From: CBDDEC01 sp965198045
GTDB lineage: Bacteria; Chloroflexota; Dehalococcoidia; UBA2979
Length of the DNA: 64,000 bases
NCBI GenBank assembly: GCA_965198045.1
Contig: CBDAOL010000003.1
Coordinates: 21,189-85,188 of the forward strand
Direction of reading: 5' to 3'
Below the pieces are notes generated by a model, which saw only the letters and a program-made list of their open reading frames with translations, made no database searches and was not told where the DNA came from. Below, piece by piece: positions 24,422 to 33,197 of the stretch. The position numbers and the translations under genes are program-made. How positions within the stretch are numbered: the stretch's first letter is position 1; each line of letters begins with the position of its first letter.

Positions 24422-25613
24422 ATGCGCACCAGTGTGTTCTACCTGCCCTCGATCGGCTCACGTGAGGAGATCGAGGAGGGTCTGGCGGGGCTACGGCCAG
24501 AGTTGTACCAACGGATGCTCGAGGAGTTGTCCGAGCAAGCGAAGCTGGCCGACCGGCTCGGTTACGCCTCGATCGCGTTCACCGAGCATCACTTCCACGT
24601 CGAGGGCTTCGAGTTGTCGAACAACCCGGTCATGCTCGATCTCTACCTGGCGATGCAGACCGAGCGCATCGCCGTCGGCCAGCTGGGCATCGTGCTGCCG
24701 TCGCAGAACCCGATCCGCGTGGCGGAAGACATCGCCATGCTCGACCACATGTCGGGCGGTCGCGCGCACGCCGGGTTCGCGCGCGGCTAGCCAGCGCCGC
24801 TGGGTCGACACGATGGCGCAGCACCTGCATGGCATCCACGGCGCGACGCCGGGCGAGCACGATGAAATCGACGCCGCCAACCGCGCGGCGTTCGAGGAGC
24901 ACTTTCGCATCGTCAAACAGGCCTGGACCGAAGACTTCCTGTCGTACGAGGGCGACTACTGGCAGATCCCACCGGCGGGCACTCCCTGGGACCTCGACGC
25001 GACGCGTCAGTGGGGCGGTGGCGTCGACGAGGACAACATCGTGCGGCAGGTAGGGGTCGTGCCAAAACCGCTGCAGCGGCCCCACCCGCCGATCTTCCAG
25101 CCGTTCGCGTCCAGCGAGCGCTCGATCCGCTGGTGCGCCCAGGAGGGCGTGACCGCCATCCTGCCGCCGATGAACCTCGAGCTGCAGCACCGGCTGTTCG
25201 AGGTCTATCGCGAAGAAGCCGCTGCGGCCGGTCGCGACCTCGCGCCGGACGAAGGCCTCGGCGTGCTGCGCGACGTCGTCGTCGCCGACACCGACGAGGA
25301 GGCGATGGCGCTCTGGCGCCATGGCGGCGCGTTCTGTGGGGCCGCCTGGTTCTCGCCGTTCCACTTCGGCGAGGTGCTGAAGGACCCGCAGGGCGGTCAC
25401 CAGTACACGCCCGAGGAGATGATGGAGCGCGGACTGCTGCTGGTAGGCAGCCCCGACACCGTCGCCGGTCAGGTCGAGCGCATGCTGGAGGACACGCCGG
25501 TGCAGTGGATCTTCGCCTGGCAGTACAACGGCCTGGTCCCGCACGCCTCGATGCTGCGGTCGATCGAGGCGTTCGCCACCGACGTGCTGCCGCGCTTCGG
25601 CGGGCTCGACTAG
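24422..25613 (+). pseudogene. LLM class flavin-dependent monooxygenase with single-base frameshift
   Basis: From ATG 24422 the luciferase-like fold is clear: ADRLGYASIAFTEHHFHVEG, GQLGIVLPSQNPIRVAEDIAMLDHMSGGRAHAGFARG, then TAG at 24788-24790. Removing one G (GGCTAGCCAG to GGCTACCAG) restores the frame into QRRWVDTMAQHLHGI and a full C-terminal half ending at 25613. The repaired protein is about 396 residues, normal for bacterial luciferase-type monooxygenases using FMNH2. The downstream SDR starts 14 bases later behind AAGGAGG, so they formed an operon. A consensus error cannot be excluded. Confidence 0.82.
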
Positions 25614-25627
25614 AAGGAGGCAGAGAC

Positions 25628-26440
25628 ATGGGCAGGTTGGACGGCAAGGTCGCGGTGATCACGGGCGGCGCCTCGGGCATGGGCGAGGCGACGACGAAGC
25701 TGTTCGTCGCCGAGGGCGCGCAGGTCGTGATCGGCGACGTGCAGCGCGAGAAGGCGCAGGCGCTGGCCGACTCGCTCGGCGACGATTGCGTCGCGGTCGA
25801 GGCTGATGTCAGCAGTTCCGAGGATGTGCAGGCCCTCGTGCGGACCGCGCTCAGCGAGTTCGGCGGCATCGACGTGATGTACAACAACGCCGGCATCGGC
25901 GGCGGCGAGGGTCCGATCCACGAGTGCAGCGAGGAGATGTTCGACCGCATCATCGCGGTCGACCTCAAGGCGGTGTGGCTCGGGATGAAGCACGCACTGC
26001 CGCACCTGATCGACCGCGGCGGTGGGTCGATCATCACGACCGCCTCGATCTCCGGCCTCGTCGGCATGCCCGGGCAGGGCGCCTACGGCTCGGCGAAGGG
26101 CGGTGTGCTGCAGCTGACGAGGGTCTGCGCCATCGAATACGCCGACCGCGGTATCCGCGCCAACAGCATTTGCCCGGGCGGCATCCTGACACCGCTGCTG
26201 TGGAACAATCCGGCACTGTCTCAGCCCCGCGATCCGGCTGAGCTCGAACGGTCGCTCGCCGGGGCGCAGCCGATCCAGCGCGCCGGTCAGCCGGAGGACA
26301 TCGCCAACGCCGCGCTCTGGCTGGCGAGCGACGATTCGTCGTTTGTCACGGGCCAGCAGATCGTCGTCGACGGCGGCTGGACCGCCTCGGCGCGCGTCGG
26401 TGGCGTCAGCGGCGTTGGTGGCGTGCGTTCGGAGAGCTAG
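25628..26440 (+). CDS. Short-chain dehydrogenase/reductase
   Basis: 270 residues, classical SDR: TGGASGMGEATTKLF nucleotide motif, YNNAGIGGGEG, catalytic Ser in TTASISGLVGMPGQ, YGSAK, and NSICPGGILTPLL. NAD(H) preference is suggested by Asp in VVIGDVQREK at the end of the second strand. The last 12-15 residues are a Gly/Val/Ser tail (ARVGGVSGVGGV) not usual for the family. It follows the frameshifted LLM monooxygenase and probably acted on its product. Confidence 0.92.
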   Translation: MGRLDGKVAVITGGASGMGEATTKLFVAEGAQVVIGDVQREKAQALADSLGDDCVAVEADVSSSEDVQALVRTALSEFGGIDVMYNNAGIGGGEGPIHECSEEMFDRIIAVDLKAVWLGMKHALPHLIDRGGGSIITTASISGLVGMPGQGAYGSAKGGVLQLTRVCAIEYADRGIRANSICPGGILTPLLWNNPALSQPRDPAELERSLAGAQPIQRAGQPEDIANAALWLASDDSSFVTGQQIVVDGGWTASARVGGVSGVGGVRSES

Positions 26441-26455
26441 CCGACGGCCGGACGG

Positions 26456-27274
26456 CTAGACCTCGCCGAGCCCCCAGCCCACGCCGTTGCGGAGCAGCGT
26501 GCGGAAGCCCTCGGTCTCCCACGAGCCGAGGAGGTAGAGCGGCGGCGCGTTGTCGTCAGCGACGCTGGCGTCGACGGTGCGCTGGCTGTTGGTCGTGGGC
26601 GTGTGGCAGTGGCCCAGCGTCGTGTAGGCGACGGCGCCCTGGCTCAGCGACCGCTCGAAGGCAATGGCGCGCTTCGTGCTGCCGGGGAGCATCGCGCTGT
26701 CACGCTCGTAGTAGAACCCGGTCGGACTCGGTGGCACCTCGCCCCAGTCGGCGGTCAGCAGCACCGTGCTCTCGTCGGGCGCCTGCATCTCGACCATGTA
26801 CGGCTCATCGATCGTCTCGAAGACGTCGGGAAGGCCCTTCGTCAGCGGGTGCTGGCGGTCGACCAGCTCCACCTCGAACTTGCGGATCGGCGGGTGATGG
26901 ATAAAGAAGCCGCCGAGGGTGTTGTGGTAGTTCATCTTCACCATCTGGCGGCGCTCCGACTCGGGCATGCGCGCCGCCTTGCCGCCGGAGCTGCCATGCA
27001 GCGCCAGCCAGCGACCGCCGGCCTCGACCCACTGGCGGAGGACGGTGTTCTGCTCGTCGGTCGCGACCGGGCCGGCGACGTAGGTCACGAGCAACGAGCA
27101 CTGCGGCAGCCACTTCTCGATGTCCTCGTAGTCGTTGGTGACGGTGGTGTGGACGTGGTCGCGTTCCTTGAGCAGCTCGAGGATGCGCAGACGTGCGTAG
27201 TCGTGGTCGTGGCCGGCTGGCGCGCCCGGGGGGTATCCGCCGGCGATCACATGGGCTCGGATTACGTCGGTCAT
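26456..27274 (-). CDS. ThuA-like domain protein
   Basis: 272 residues from ATG 27274, behind GGAGG. The glutamine-amidotransferase-like ThuA fold is indicated by HVIAGGYPPGAPAGHDHDYARLRI, CSLLVTYVAG, a WLALHGSSGGK turn, GGFFIHHPPIRKFEVEL with ligand-like histidines, and AYTTLGHCHTP near the C-terminus. ThuA proteins occur in carbohydrate utilisation but their reaction is not settled. Convergent with the SDR at 25628, and a single gene otherwise. Confidence 0.85.
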   Translation of the reverse strand: MTDVIRAHVIAGGYPPGAPAGHDHDYARLRILELLKERDHVHTTVTNDYEDIEKWLPQCSLLVTYVAGPVATDEQNTVLRQWVEAGGRWLALHGSSGGKAARMPESERRQMVKMNYHNTLGGFFIHHPPIRKFEVELVDRQHPLTKGLPDVFETIDEPYMVEMQAPDESTVLLTADWGEVPPSPTGFYYERDSAMLPGSTKRAIAFERSLSQGAVAYTTLGHCHTPTTNSQRTVDASVADDNAPPLYLLGSWETEGFRTLLRNGVGWGLGEV

Positions 27275-27551
27275 CGCGCGAACCTCCACGCTGCGGCGCG
27301 TGCGTGCGCCACGCGCACTCTAGTCCCAATCGACGCGACACGAACATCGACGACGAGTCGCCAGAGTGCGATGAGGCCGCCGAGACGCCCAGCTCGCCGG
27401 GGCCGCGATGATCGGCGGGGCGAGGCCGCGGTGCGCCAGGCGGTCTACGCGGGCAGGACGAGGCTCACGCGTTCCGGCAGACGGGCAGCGAAGCGGATAG
27501 GATGCCGACGTGATTCGGCTGGGGTCAGCCAGCAGAACATGGGGGGAACTT

Positions 27552-27797
27552 ATGGGCCTGCTAGACAGCATCAAGGGAATGTTCGGGCGCGGCCGCGATG
27601 CCGCGGGTGACGCGGCCAGTGGCGCGGCCGACGCGGCCAGCGGTGCCGCTGGCGCCGCCGGCTCGGCCGCGGGCGCGGCGATGGACGCCGCCGGTGACGC
27701 CGCCGAGGCGGTCGGCGACGCTGCCAGCGGCGCGGTCGACCGAGCGCGCGACATGGTCAGCGGCGACGACGACGACGAGGAGCCGTCCACCGACTAG
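27552..27797 (+). CDS. Ala/Gly/Asp-rich low-complexity protein, 81 aa
   Basis: ATG at 27552 behind a G-run. A short amphipathic head (MGLLDSIKGMFGRGRDAAG) is followed by about 45 residues built from imperfect GDAASGAADAAS-like units and an acidic DDDDEE tail. The periodic Ala pattern predicts a long amphipathic helix, comparable with LEA-like or membrane-surface stress proteins. No enzymatic motif. Codon choice agrees with neighbours and the start context is good, so I consider it real. Confidence 0.65.
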   Translation: MGLLDSIKGMFGRGRDAAGDAASGAADAASGAAGAAGSAAGAAMDAAGDAAEAVGDAASGAVDRARDMVSGDDDDEEPSTD

Positions 27798-27998
27798 ACC
27801 TCGGCGGTCGGCTCTGCGAACACGCGTGGCTGTGGCGATGTAGCGACGCTGTGCCGCTGCGTGTCAGCGGCGACCGAAGGGTGTGAAGAGCCCGAACAGC
27901 GAAGCGCCGCCCGGAGTAGCCCGTCGACCCGTGCCGTCGATTTCGTCGACGGCGTTCGTTGATGTAGTAGGTGAGACAAGACCTTCGAGGGGGACGCG

Positions 27999-28349
27999 AT
28001 GAGGTTCATTCTGTTGATCAACGGCAGCGACGACTCCTGGCGGAACGACCCGCCCGAGGTGCAGGAGCGCGTGATCGCGGGACATCAGGCTCTCACCGCT
28101 GACCTCCAGGCAGCGGGCAAGTACCTCGGCGGAGGTGGCCTCGACGACTGGCGCAACGCCCGCTAGGTACATCGCGACGCGGACGACAACGTCACCGTGC
28201 TCGACGGGCCCTTCGTCGAGTCGAAGGAGCATACCGGCGGCTACTACGAGGTGGATGCGGAGTCGTACGACGAGGCCGTCGAGTGGGCCAAGCGCATCCC
28301 CGGGAGCGTCGCCGCGACCATAGAGGTGCGCGCGGTCTACCGAGGCTAG
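27999..28349 (+). pseudogene. YCII-related domain protein interrupted by in-frame TAG
   Basis: MRFILLINGSDDSW from ATG 27999 opens a typical 117-codon YCII/PhnB-like ferredoxin-fold protein. Codon 56 (28164-28166) is TAG, after LDDWRNAR; the same frame continues with DNVTVLDGPFVESKEHTGGYYEVD and IEVRAVYRG to the TAG at 28347-28349. All family motifs are present on both sides, so this is a single nonsense change, or an amber codon that is read through. Many genes here end normally in TAG, which argues against general recoding. Confidence 0.82.
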
Positions 28350-28415
28350 GTCGCGCCCTCTGGGCGCCGCTGGCGCCACGCGCACGCGACGAGGTCGTGG
28401 GACTCTGCCCCCCGA

Positions 28416-28715
28416 CTATCGGTCAGCCACGTCCTCCCAGTCTGGCGGCACATCGAGGTAGACCCCGACCCAACCTCTGTGCCCCACGTAGGGCGGTCGG
28501 AAGAAGCGGTCAGGCGCTTCCTCGATGAGCATCTCCTGCGCACCGGGCGGCGCGGCACACCAGAAGGCCTCTCGTTCGTCGTGATGGCGATCCGCGAGCG
28601 TCACAAACACACGCTTGCCGGCGAACCAGGTCGGCTCGCCGTGGCTCAGACGCTCGGTGGCCTCCGGCAGGGCCAGGCAGAGTGCGCGTAGCTGCTCGAG
28701 GGTGCCGCTGTTCAC
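28416..28715 (-). CDS. MmcQ/YjbR family protein, C-terminus possibly truncated
   Basis: 99 residues with LRALCLALPEATERLSHGEPTWFAGKRVF and PPYVGHRGWVGVYLDV, the DUF419 (MmcQ/YjbR, CyaY-like fold DNA-binding) signature. Family members usually run about 20 residues further with a final helix. In another frame just downstream (ending 28346) the peptide ESHDLVACAWRQRR resembles that helix, hinting at another frameshift, but the join is not clear. Function unknown. Confidence 0.7.
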   Translation of the reverse strand: MNSGTLEQLRALCLALPEATERLSHGEPTWFAGKRVFVTLADRHHDEREAFWCAAPPGAQEMLIEEAPDRFFRPPYVGHRGWVGVYLDVPPDWEDVADR

Positions 28716-28997
28716 GTCGTGGAGTCTAGCCTGCGGCCAGGCCGCGTTACCGGTGGCGTCGAGCGCAGGGGCGAACTAGGAGATATTCCACCTCTGCGAA
28801 TACGCCGAATCGGATGACGTGTGAGCCCGACAAAGGGTCAGCACGGGCGTATCATCCCGACACGTCGTTCGTCACCAGCTTGAATGACACCCGTCGTGGG
28901 CCGCCGTCGCCACAACCTGGTCGAGGTGCCGCGTACGGCTTCGAGTTTCTGGCCCGCGTGTGGCGCCTGAGCGCTATGACCAGCAATAGGAGGTCCC

Positions 28998-30230
28998 GTG
29001 CCGCGCGCGATCAGAGATCTGATGCCGGCCGATCTCGAGTTCCAGATGTTCGTACTCGATGAACTCGCCGATGAGCTGATCGATGAGGGCGCAGACATCG
29101 TCAAGCTCACGATCGGTGTGCCGGAGTTGCCGATGCCGCCGGCTGTCCTCGATCGGATGATCGACAAGCTCCACGACCCGGACTTCGTGCGCCGCGTGTA
29201 TCCCGAGGGGCTGCCCGAGCTGCGCGAGGCGATCTCCGCGTTCTACAACCGGCGCCATCACGCGGATGTGTCGGCGGCACAGGTGATCGTGAACACCGGC
29301 ACTTCGCCGATCTTTCGCAACGTCTTCCAGCTGGTGTCGGGGCCCGAGTACGAGATCATGATTCCGCGCCCCTACTACGCGCTGTACCTCTATTGCGCGA
29401 CGCTGGCCGGCGCGTCGGTCAAGTTCTACGACATCGACATCGAGACCAAGCGCGTCGACATGGAGTCGTTCCGCAAGAGCTTTTCGCCCGAATGCACCTC
29501 GCTCATCGTCATCAATTCGCCGGGCAACCCGCTCGGCAACATCGTCTCGCCGGACGAGCTGCGGGAGATGTACGAGATCGTCGATGGCCAGGCCTACGTG
29601 CTGAACGACGAGATCTACAGCAACACGATGTTCTACGAGGAGTTCCAGTCGCCGCTCGCGCTGCTCCCAGAACATGCCGACACGACGATCGTCACGAACA
29701 GCTTCTCCAAGGGCTACCGGATGTACACGAAACGCGTCGGCTTCGCGATCCTGCCGGAGGAGCTGCAGAGTAACCTGCGCGTGATCCAGCAACACACGCT
29801 GCTCTGCACCGACCCCGTGTACCAGCATGGTATGATCGCCGCGCTCGAGGATGAAGAGAGTCCCGAGGAGCTGACACGCATCTACCGCGCGCGTGCCGAG
29901 TACACCACGCAACGCCTCGCCGGGAGCGGCTGCGAGCCGATCGCCGCGGAAGGGGGCTTCTACGCGATCCTCCGCTGCGAGGCCTGGAACGTCGCCCACG
30001 GCTTCGCCTCTTCGAAGGAACTCGCGCGCGACATCCTGCAGCAGGCCCACGTCGCCGTGGTGCCTGGCACCGACCTCGGCGTGCCGCATGACCTGCGGCT
30101 CGCGTTCTGCAACGACCGCTACAACGAGGGCATCGACCGCCTCCTCGAGTACTTCACCTCCGCTGCGGCAGAGCGAGGACCGGCCCAGACGGCGCAGGTG
30201 AATCGGGCAGCAGCGAGTTCCGGAACGTAG
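28998..30230 (+). CDS. Class I/II PLP-dependent aminotransferase
   Basis: 410 residues from a GTG at 28998 behind AGGAGG. Fold type I markers: KLTIGVPELPMPP, YPEGLPELREAISAFY, NTGTSPIFRNVF, NSPGNPLGN, the PLP-binding Lys in NSFSKGYRM (about 236) and LRLAFCND carboxylate-binding Arg. It resembles aspartate/alanine-type aminotransferases; the substrate is unknown. The next gene starts 2 bases after the stop and the third overlaps by four, so these three form one operon with a likely joint product. Confidence 0.9.
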   Translation: MPRAIRDLMPADLEFQMFVLDELADELIDEGADIVKLTIGVPELPMPPAVLDRMIDKLHDPDFVRRVYPEGLPELREAISAFYNRRHHADVSAAQVIVNTGTSPIFRNVFQLVSGPEYEIMIPRPYYALYLYCATLAGASVKFYDIDIETKRVDMESFRKSFSPECTSLIVINSPGNPLGNIVSPDELREMYEIVDGQAYVLNDEIYSNTMFYEEFQSPLALLPEHADTTIVTNSFSKGYRMYTKRVGFAILPEELQSNLRVIQQHTLLCTDPVYQHGMIAALEDEESPEELTRIYRARAEYTTQRLAGSGCEPIAAEGGFYAILRCEAWNVAHGFASSKELARDILQQAHVAVVPGTDLGVPHDLRLAFCNDRYNEGIDRLLEYFTSAAAERGPAQTAQVNRAAASSGT

Positions 30231-30232
30231 CT

Positions 30233-32137
30233 GTGGCTCCCGCAACACCAGCACCAAATTCGCGGCCCTCGGAGGCGCCGCACACCCAGCAGCCGCCAGC
30301 GGTGCGCCGGGCGGTGATCCTCGCTGCCGGCGCAGGTACGCGCCTCCAGCCGCTGACCGAGGATCTGCCGAAGTGCCTCGTGGAAGTGGGAGGCGAGCCG
30401 CTATTAGAGCGGGCGCTCCGCGCGCTCGCTGCGCAGGGCGTTGCCGAGGCTGTGATCGTGATCGGCTACGGCGGCAACGTGATCTGCGAGCGGTTCGGTG
30501 CTCGCTTCGCAGACCTCGACATTCGGTACGTCGACGCGCCGGACTTCGCTACGACGAACAACATCCGGTCGCTGTGGGACGCCCGGGACTATCTGGACGA
30601 GGACGTGCTCCTCCTCGAGGCGGACGTGGTGTTCGATCCGCAGGTGATCGGTGCGCTGTTATGCGAGCCCGGAAGCAGCGCAGCGGTCGCACCGTTCCGC
30701 CGGCCGCTGTCTGGCACTGTGGTCCATCGCGACGAAGACCAGCACGTCACGCGGTTCACGCTCGGCGCGGAGCAGGGGCCGCCCTTCGACGCCGCCTCGG
30801 CGCTGAAGACCGTCAACATCTACCTGCTACGCGGCGCACTGCTTCGTGACGAGGTGGTTCCGCGGCTGCAGCGCGCGATCGAGGCCGGTCACGTCCAGCG
30901 CTACTACGAGACGGTCCTGCAGGATGCAGTCGCCGAGGGCGCACTCACGGATCTGGCCGCGGTCGATGTTTCTGCGAGCCGGTGGTACGAGATCGACGAC
31001 CATCGCGATCTCGATGCGGCCGAGTTCCTGTTCCTCGATCGGAATGCCCAGTACGAGCGGATCCAGGAACTCCACGGCTCGTACTGGCGCTACGGCTTCA
31101 CCGACCACTCCTACCTCTACAACATGCACTTCCCGCCGCCGGCGATGGTGGACGTGTTCCGCGACGACCTGCAGGCGGTCGTGACGAACTATCCGCTCGG
31201 TCAACGTGAGCTGGCTCGCCTCGTCGCGGACTGGACGGGCGCGAATCCTGATGGCCTGGCCGTGGCAAACGGCGCCGCGGAGTTGATCAAGGTTCTGGGC
31301 AACCAGTTCGTGCGGCGGCTGACCATTCCCACGCCATCGTTCAACGAGTACGAGGAGGTGATCGCCCCTGAGGGCCTCAACCGCTTCCCGCTCGATCTGC
31401 GCACGTTTGAGCTCGATGTCGATGCGTTCGCCGAGTCGGCGATCGCATGGGGGTCCGACACGGCGGTCGTGGTCACGCCCAACAATCCCACCGCGCTCTC
31501 TGTGCCGCGCGAGGACGTCCTCGCGCTCGCCCGTCGCCTCGAGGACCACGACTGCCGGCTGATCGTGGACGAGTCCTTCGTCGAGTTCAGTCGCGGCGGG
31601 CTCGGCGCCAGCGTGGAGGACGAGATCGCAGCACATCCAAACCTCCTCGTGATCAAGAGCATGAGCAAAGTGTTCGGGGTCGCCGGGCTGCGGCTCGGTT
31701 ATCTGCTGGGCGCGGACCGCGAGTTCATCGACCAGGTGCGTCGCACACTGCCGATCTGGAACATCAACGGTCTCGCCGAGGAGTTCCTGCGCACGGTCGG
31801 ACGGTACCGTCGCGAGTTCGCTGAGAGCTGCGAGCTGACCAGAGCGAGCTTCGAGGGGCTATACGCGGATCTGCTCGCGCTGCCCGGGTTTGAGCCGATC
31901 GAACCCGACGCGAACTTCGTCCTCTGCCGCCTCGCCGAAACCTCTGCGTCTGCGCCAGAGATCGCGAGGCGTCTGTACGTTGAGCACAACATCCTGGTGA
32001 AGGACTGCGCTGCCAAGACCATGCCCGACGCCGATCGCTACCTCCGGATCGCCTCGCGCACGCCCGAGGAGAACCGCGCGCTCGTCGAGGCGCTTGCAGC
32101 CGTCCTGTCATCGGCCGGCGTCCGGAGCGGCGCATGA
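30233..32137 (+). CDS. Fused nucleotidyltransferase (LicC/PntC-like cytidylyltransferase) and CobD/HisC-like PLP enzyme
   Basis: 634 residues. Residues about 24-265 are a sugar-phosphate/phosphocholine-type nucleotidyltransferase: AVILAAGAGTRLQPLTEDLPKCLVEVGG, FATTNNIRSLWDARDYL, LLLEADVVFDP and WYEIDDHRDL. Residues about 285-630 are a fold type I PLP domain closest by eye to CobD and HisC: HGSYWRYGF, NYPLGQRELARLVA, NGAAELIKVL, TPNNPTALSV, DESFVEFS and Lys about 478 in KSMSKVFGVAGLRLGY. PntC proteins fuse a phosphonate cytidylyltransferase with a transaminase; a CobD-like domain could instead decarboxylate an O-phospho-amino acid to a phospho-aminoalcohol, which the first domain would activate with CTP. 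Both are inference. The LicD-like gene follows with an ATGA overlap. Confidence 0.82.
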   Translation: MAPATPAPNSRPSEAPHTQQPPAVRRAVILAAGAGTRLQPLTEDLPKCLVEVGGEPLLERALRALAAQGVAEAVIVIGYGGNVICERFGARFADLDIRYVDAPDFATTNNIRSLWDARDYLDEDVLLLEADVVFDPQVIGALLCEPGSSAAVAPFRRPLSGTVVHRDEDQHVTRFTLGAEQGPPFDAASALKTVNIYLLRGALLRDEVVPRLQRAIEAGHVQRYYETVLQDAVAEGALTDLAAVDVSASRWYEIDDHRDLDAAEFLFLDRNAQYERIQELHGSYWRYGFTDHSYLYNMHFPPPAMVDVFRDDLQAVVTNYPLGQRELARLVADWTGANPDGLAVANGAAELIKVLGNQFVRRLTIPTPSFNEYEEVIAPEGLNRFPLDLRTFELDVDAFAESAIAWGSDTAVVVTPNNPTALSVPREDVLALARRLEDHDCRLIVDESFVEFSRGGLGASVEDEIAAHPNLLVIKSMSKVFGVAGLRLGYLLGADREFIDQVRRTLPIWNINGLAEEFLRTVGRYRREFAESCELTRASFEGLYADLLALPGFEPIEPDANFVLCRLAETSASAPEIARRLYVEHNILVKDCAAKTMPDADRYLRIASRTPEENRALVEALAAVLSSAGVRSGA

Positions 32138-33090
32138 CGTCCCACCCGCGAGGTGGAGAGCCCGGCGACACTGGATCGGGCCCGCCGCTGAGCGACGCCG
32201 AGAACGCTGCCCTGATGGATCGCCTCGAGCGGGAGATCCCCCCGCTCGACATTGCCGATGCCGAGCAGTTCATGCGCGAGGCGAAAGCGACGTTCGACGA
32301 GCATGGCGTGGTGTTCTTCCTACGGCAGGGCACGTGCCTCGGGGCGGTGCGGGATGGCGCGCTGATCCCGTGGGACGACGACCTCGATCTGGGCTCGGTC
32401 ATCGGACTGCACGGGTTCAGCGAGGCGATGATCGAACCGGTCGTCGAGACACTGCGAGCGCGTGGCTGCTACGTCGAGGTGAACCACGAGGGGCTCTACA
32501 CCGCGGTCAAAATCTTCAAGTACCAAATTCGCATCGACTGGCAGTGCTATCGCGTGGTCGAAGGCACGATCGCTCACTATCCGGGCGTGCCGTTCCCGGT
32601 CAGCCTCTTCGAGGAGCTGGATCCGATTGAATTCATCGGCGACCAGTACCTGGTGCCGAGCCCGCCGGACGAGTACCTCACGTTCAAGTACGGGCCGGAT
32701 TGGCGCACGCCGAAGCAGGTCGGCTACGAGAAGGACGTGCTGGATGCGATGCCATCGGGCACCGTGCCCGGCCGTCCCGGCCGGCTGAAGCAGTTCTTCC
32801 TCGCGCGCTTCGTCTCCAGCCAAACGGGACGGCTCCGGGTGCTCGACGCTCAGGGCGTTCCGGTCGCCGGTGCCGAGGTGCGGATTGCGGGGCTCAATCG
32901 ATCGCGGACGAACCGCCACGGCCTGGCCCGGTTCTACCTGCCTGGGCCTGAGTATTACGCCGTGGCCGTGACCTCGGATGGCGTCGAGGAGGTCCTCTAC
33001 GAGGAGGAGATGGCGCCCGGCCACACGTACGTTTACCGACCGGACCCCGAGCAACCCGCGGGCCGATACTTCGTCCTCGCCGAGGAGTAG
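32134..33090 (+). CDS. LicD-like phosphotransferase with C-terminal beta-sandwich domain
   Basis: 318 residues. The LicD/nucleotidyltransferase-fold core shows FFLRQGTCLGAVRDGALIPWDDDLDLGS, with the Asp triad expected for phosphocholine-type transfer from a CDP donor to a glycan, then KIFKYQIRIDWQCY and DEYLTFKYGPDWRTPK. Residues about 225-318 are a carboxypeptidase-regulatory-like sandwich (GRLRVLDAQGVPVAGAEVRI, TNRHGLARFYLP). Coupled to the preceding fusion gene by ATGA. Together they fit activation and transfer of a phosphorylated or phosphonylated amine onto a surface polymer. No signal peptide is seen, so it acts on the cytosolic side. Confidence 0.85.
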   Translation: MTSHPRGGEPGDTGSGPPLSDAENAALMDRLEREIPPLDIADAEQFMREAKATFDEHGVVFFLRQGTCLGAVRDGALIPWDDDLDLGSVIGLHGFSEAMIEPVVETLRARGCYVEVNHEGLYTAVKIFKYQIRIDWQCYRVVEGTIAHYPGVPFPVSLFEELDPIEFIGDQYLVPSPPDEYLTFKYGPDWRTPKQVGYEKDVLDAMPSGTVPGRPGRLKQFFLARFVSSQTGRLRVLDAQGVPVAGAEVRIAGLNRSRTNRHGLARFYLPGPEYYAVAVTSDGVEEVLYEEEMAPGHTYVYRPDPEQPAGRYFVLAEE

Positions 33091-33197
33091 CCGAGGCTCG
33101 ATGACCTGGCCTCAACGCGGGAACCCGAGGCTGTCCCGGCTCGTCTTAGGATCAGAGCTATCACAGCTACCGCTGATGGCCTCAGCCGGAGAGCCCC

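Noticed and set aside
28974..30257. 427-residue minus-strand frame opposite the aminotransferase
   Set aside because: Shadow frame; the plus strand shows all PLP aminotransferase motifs and a perfect ribosome binding site.
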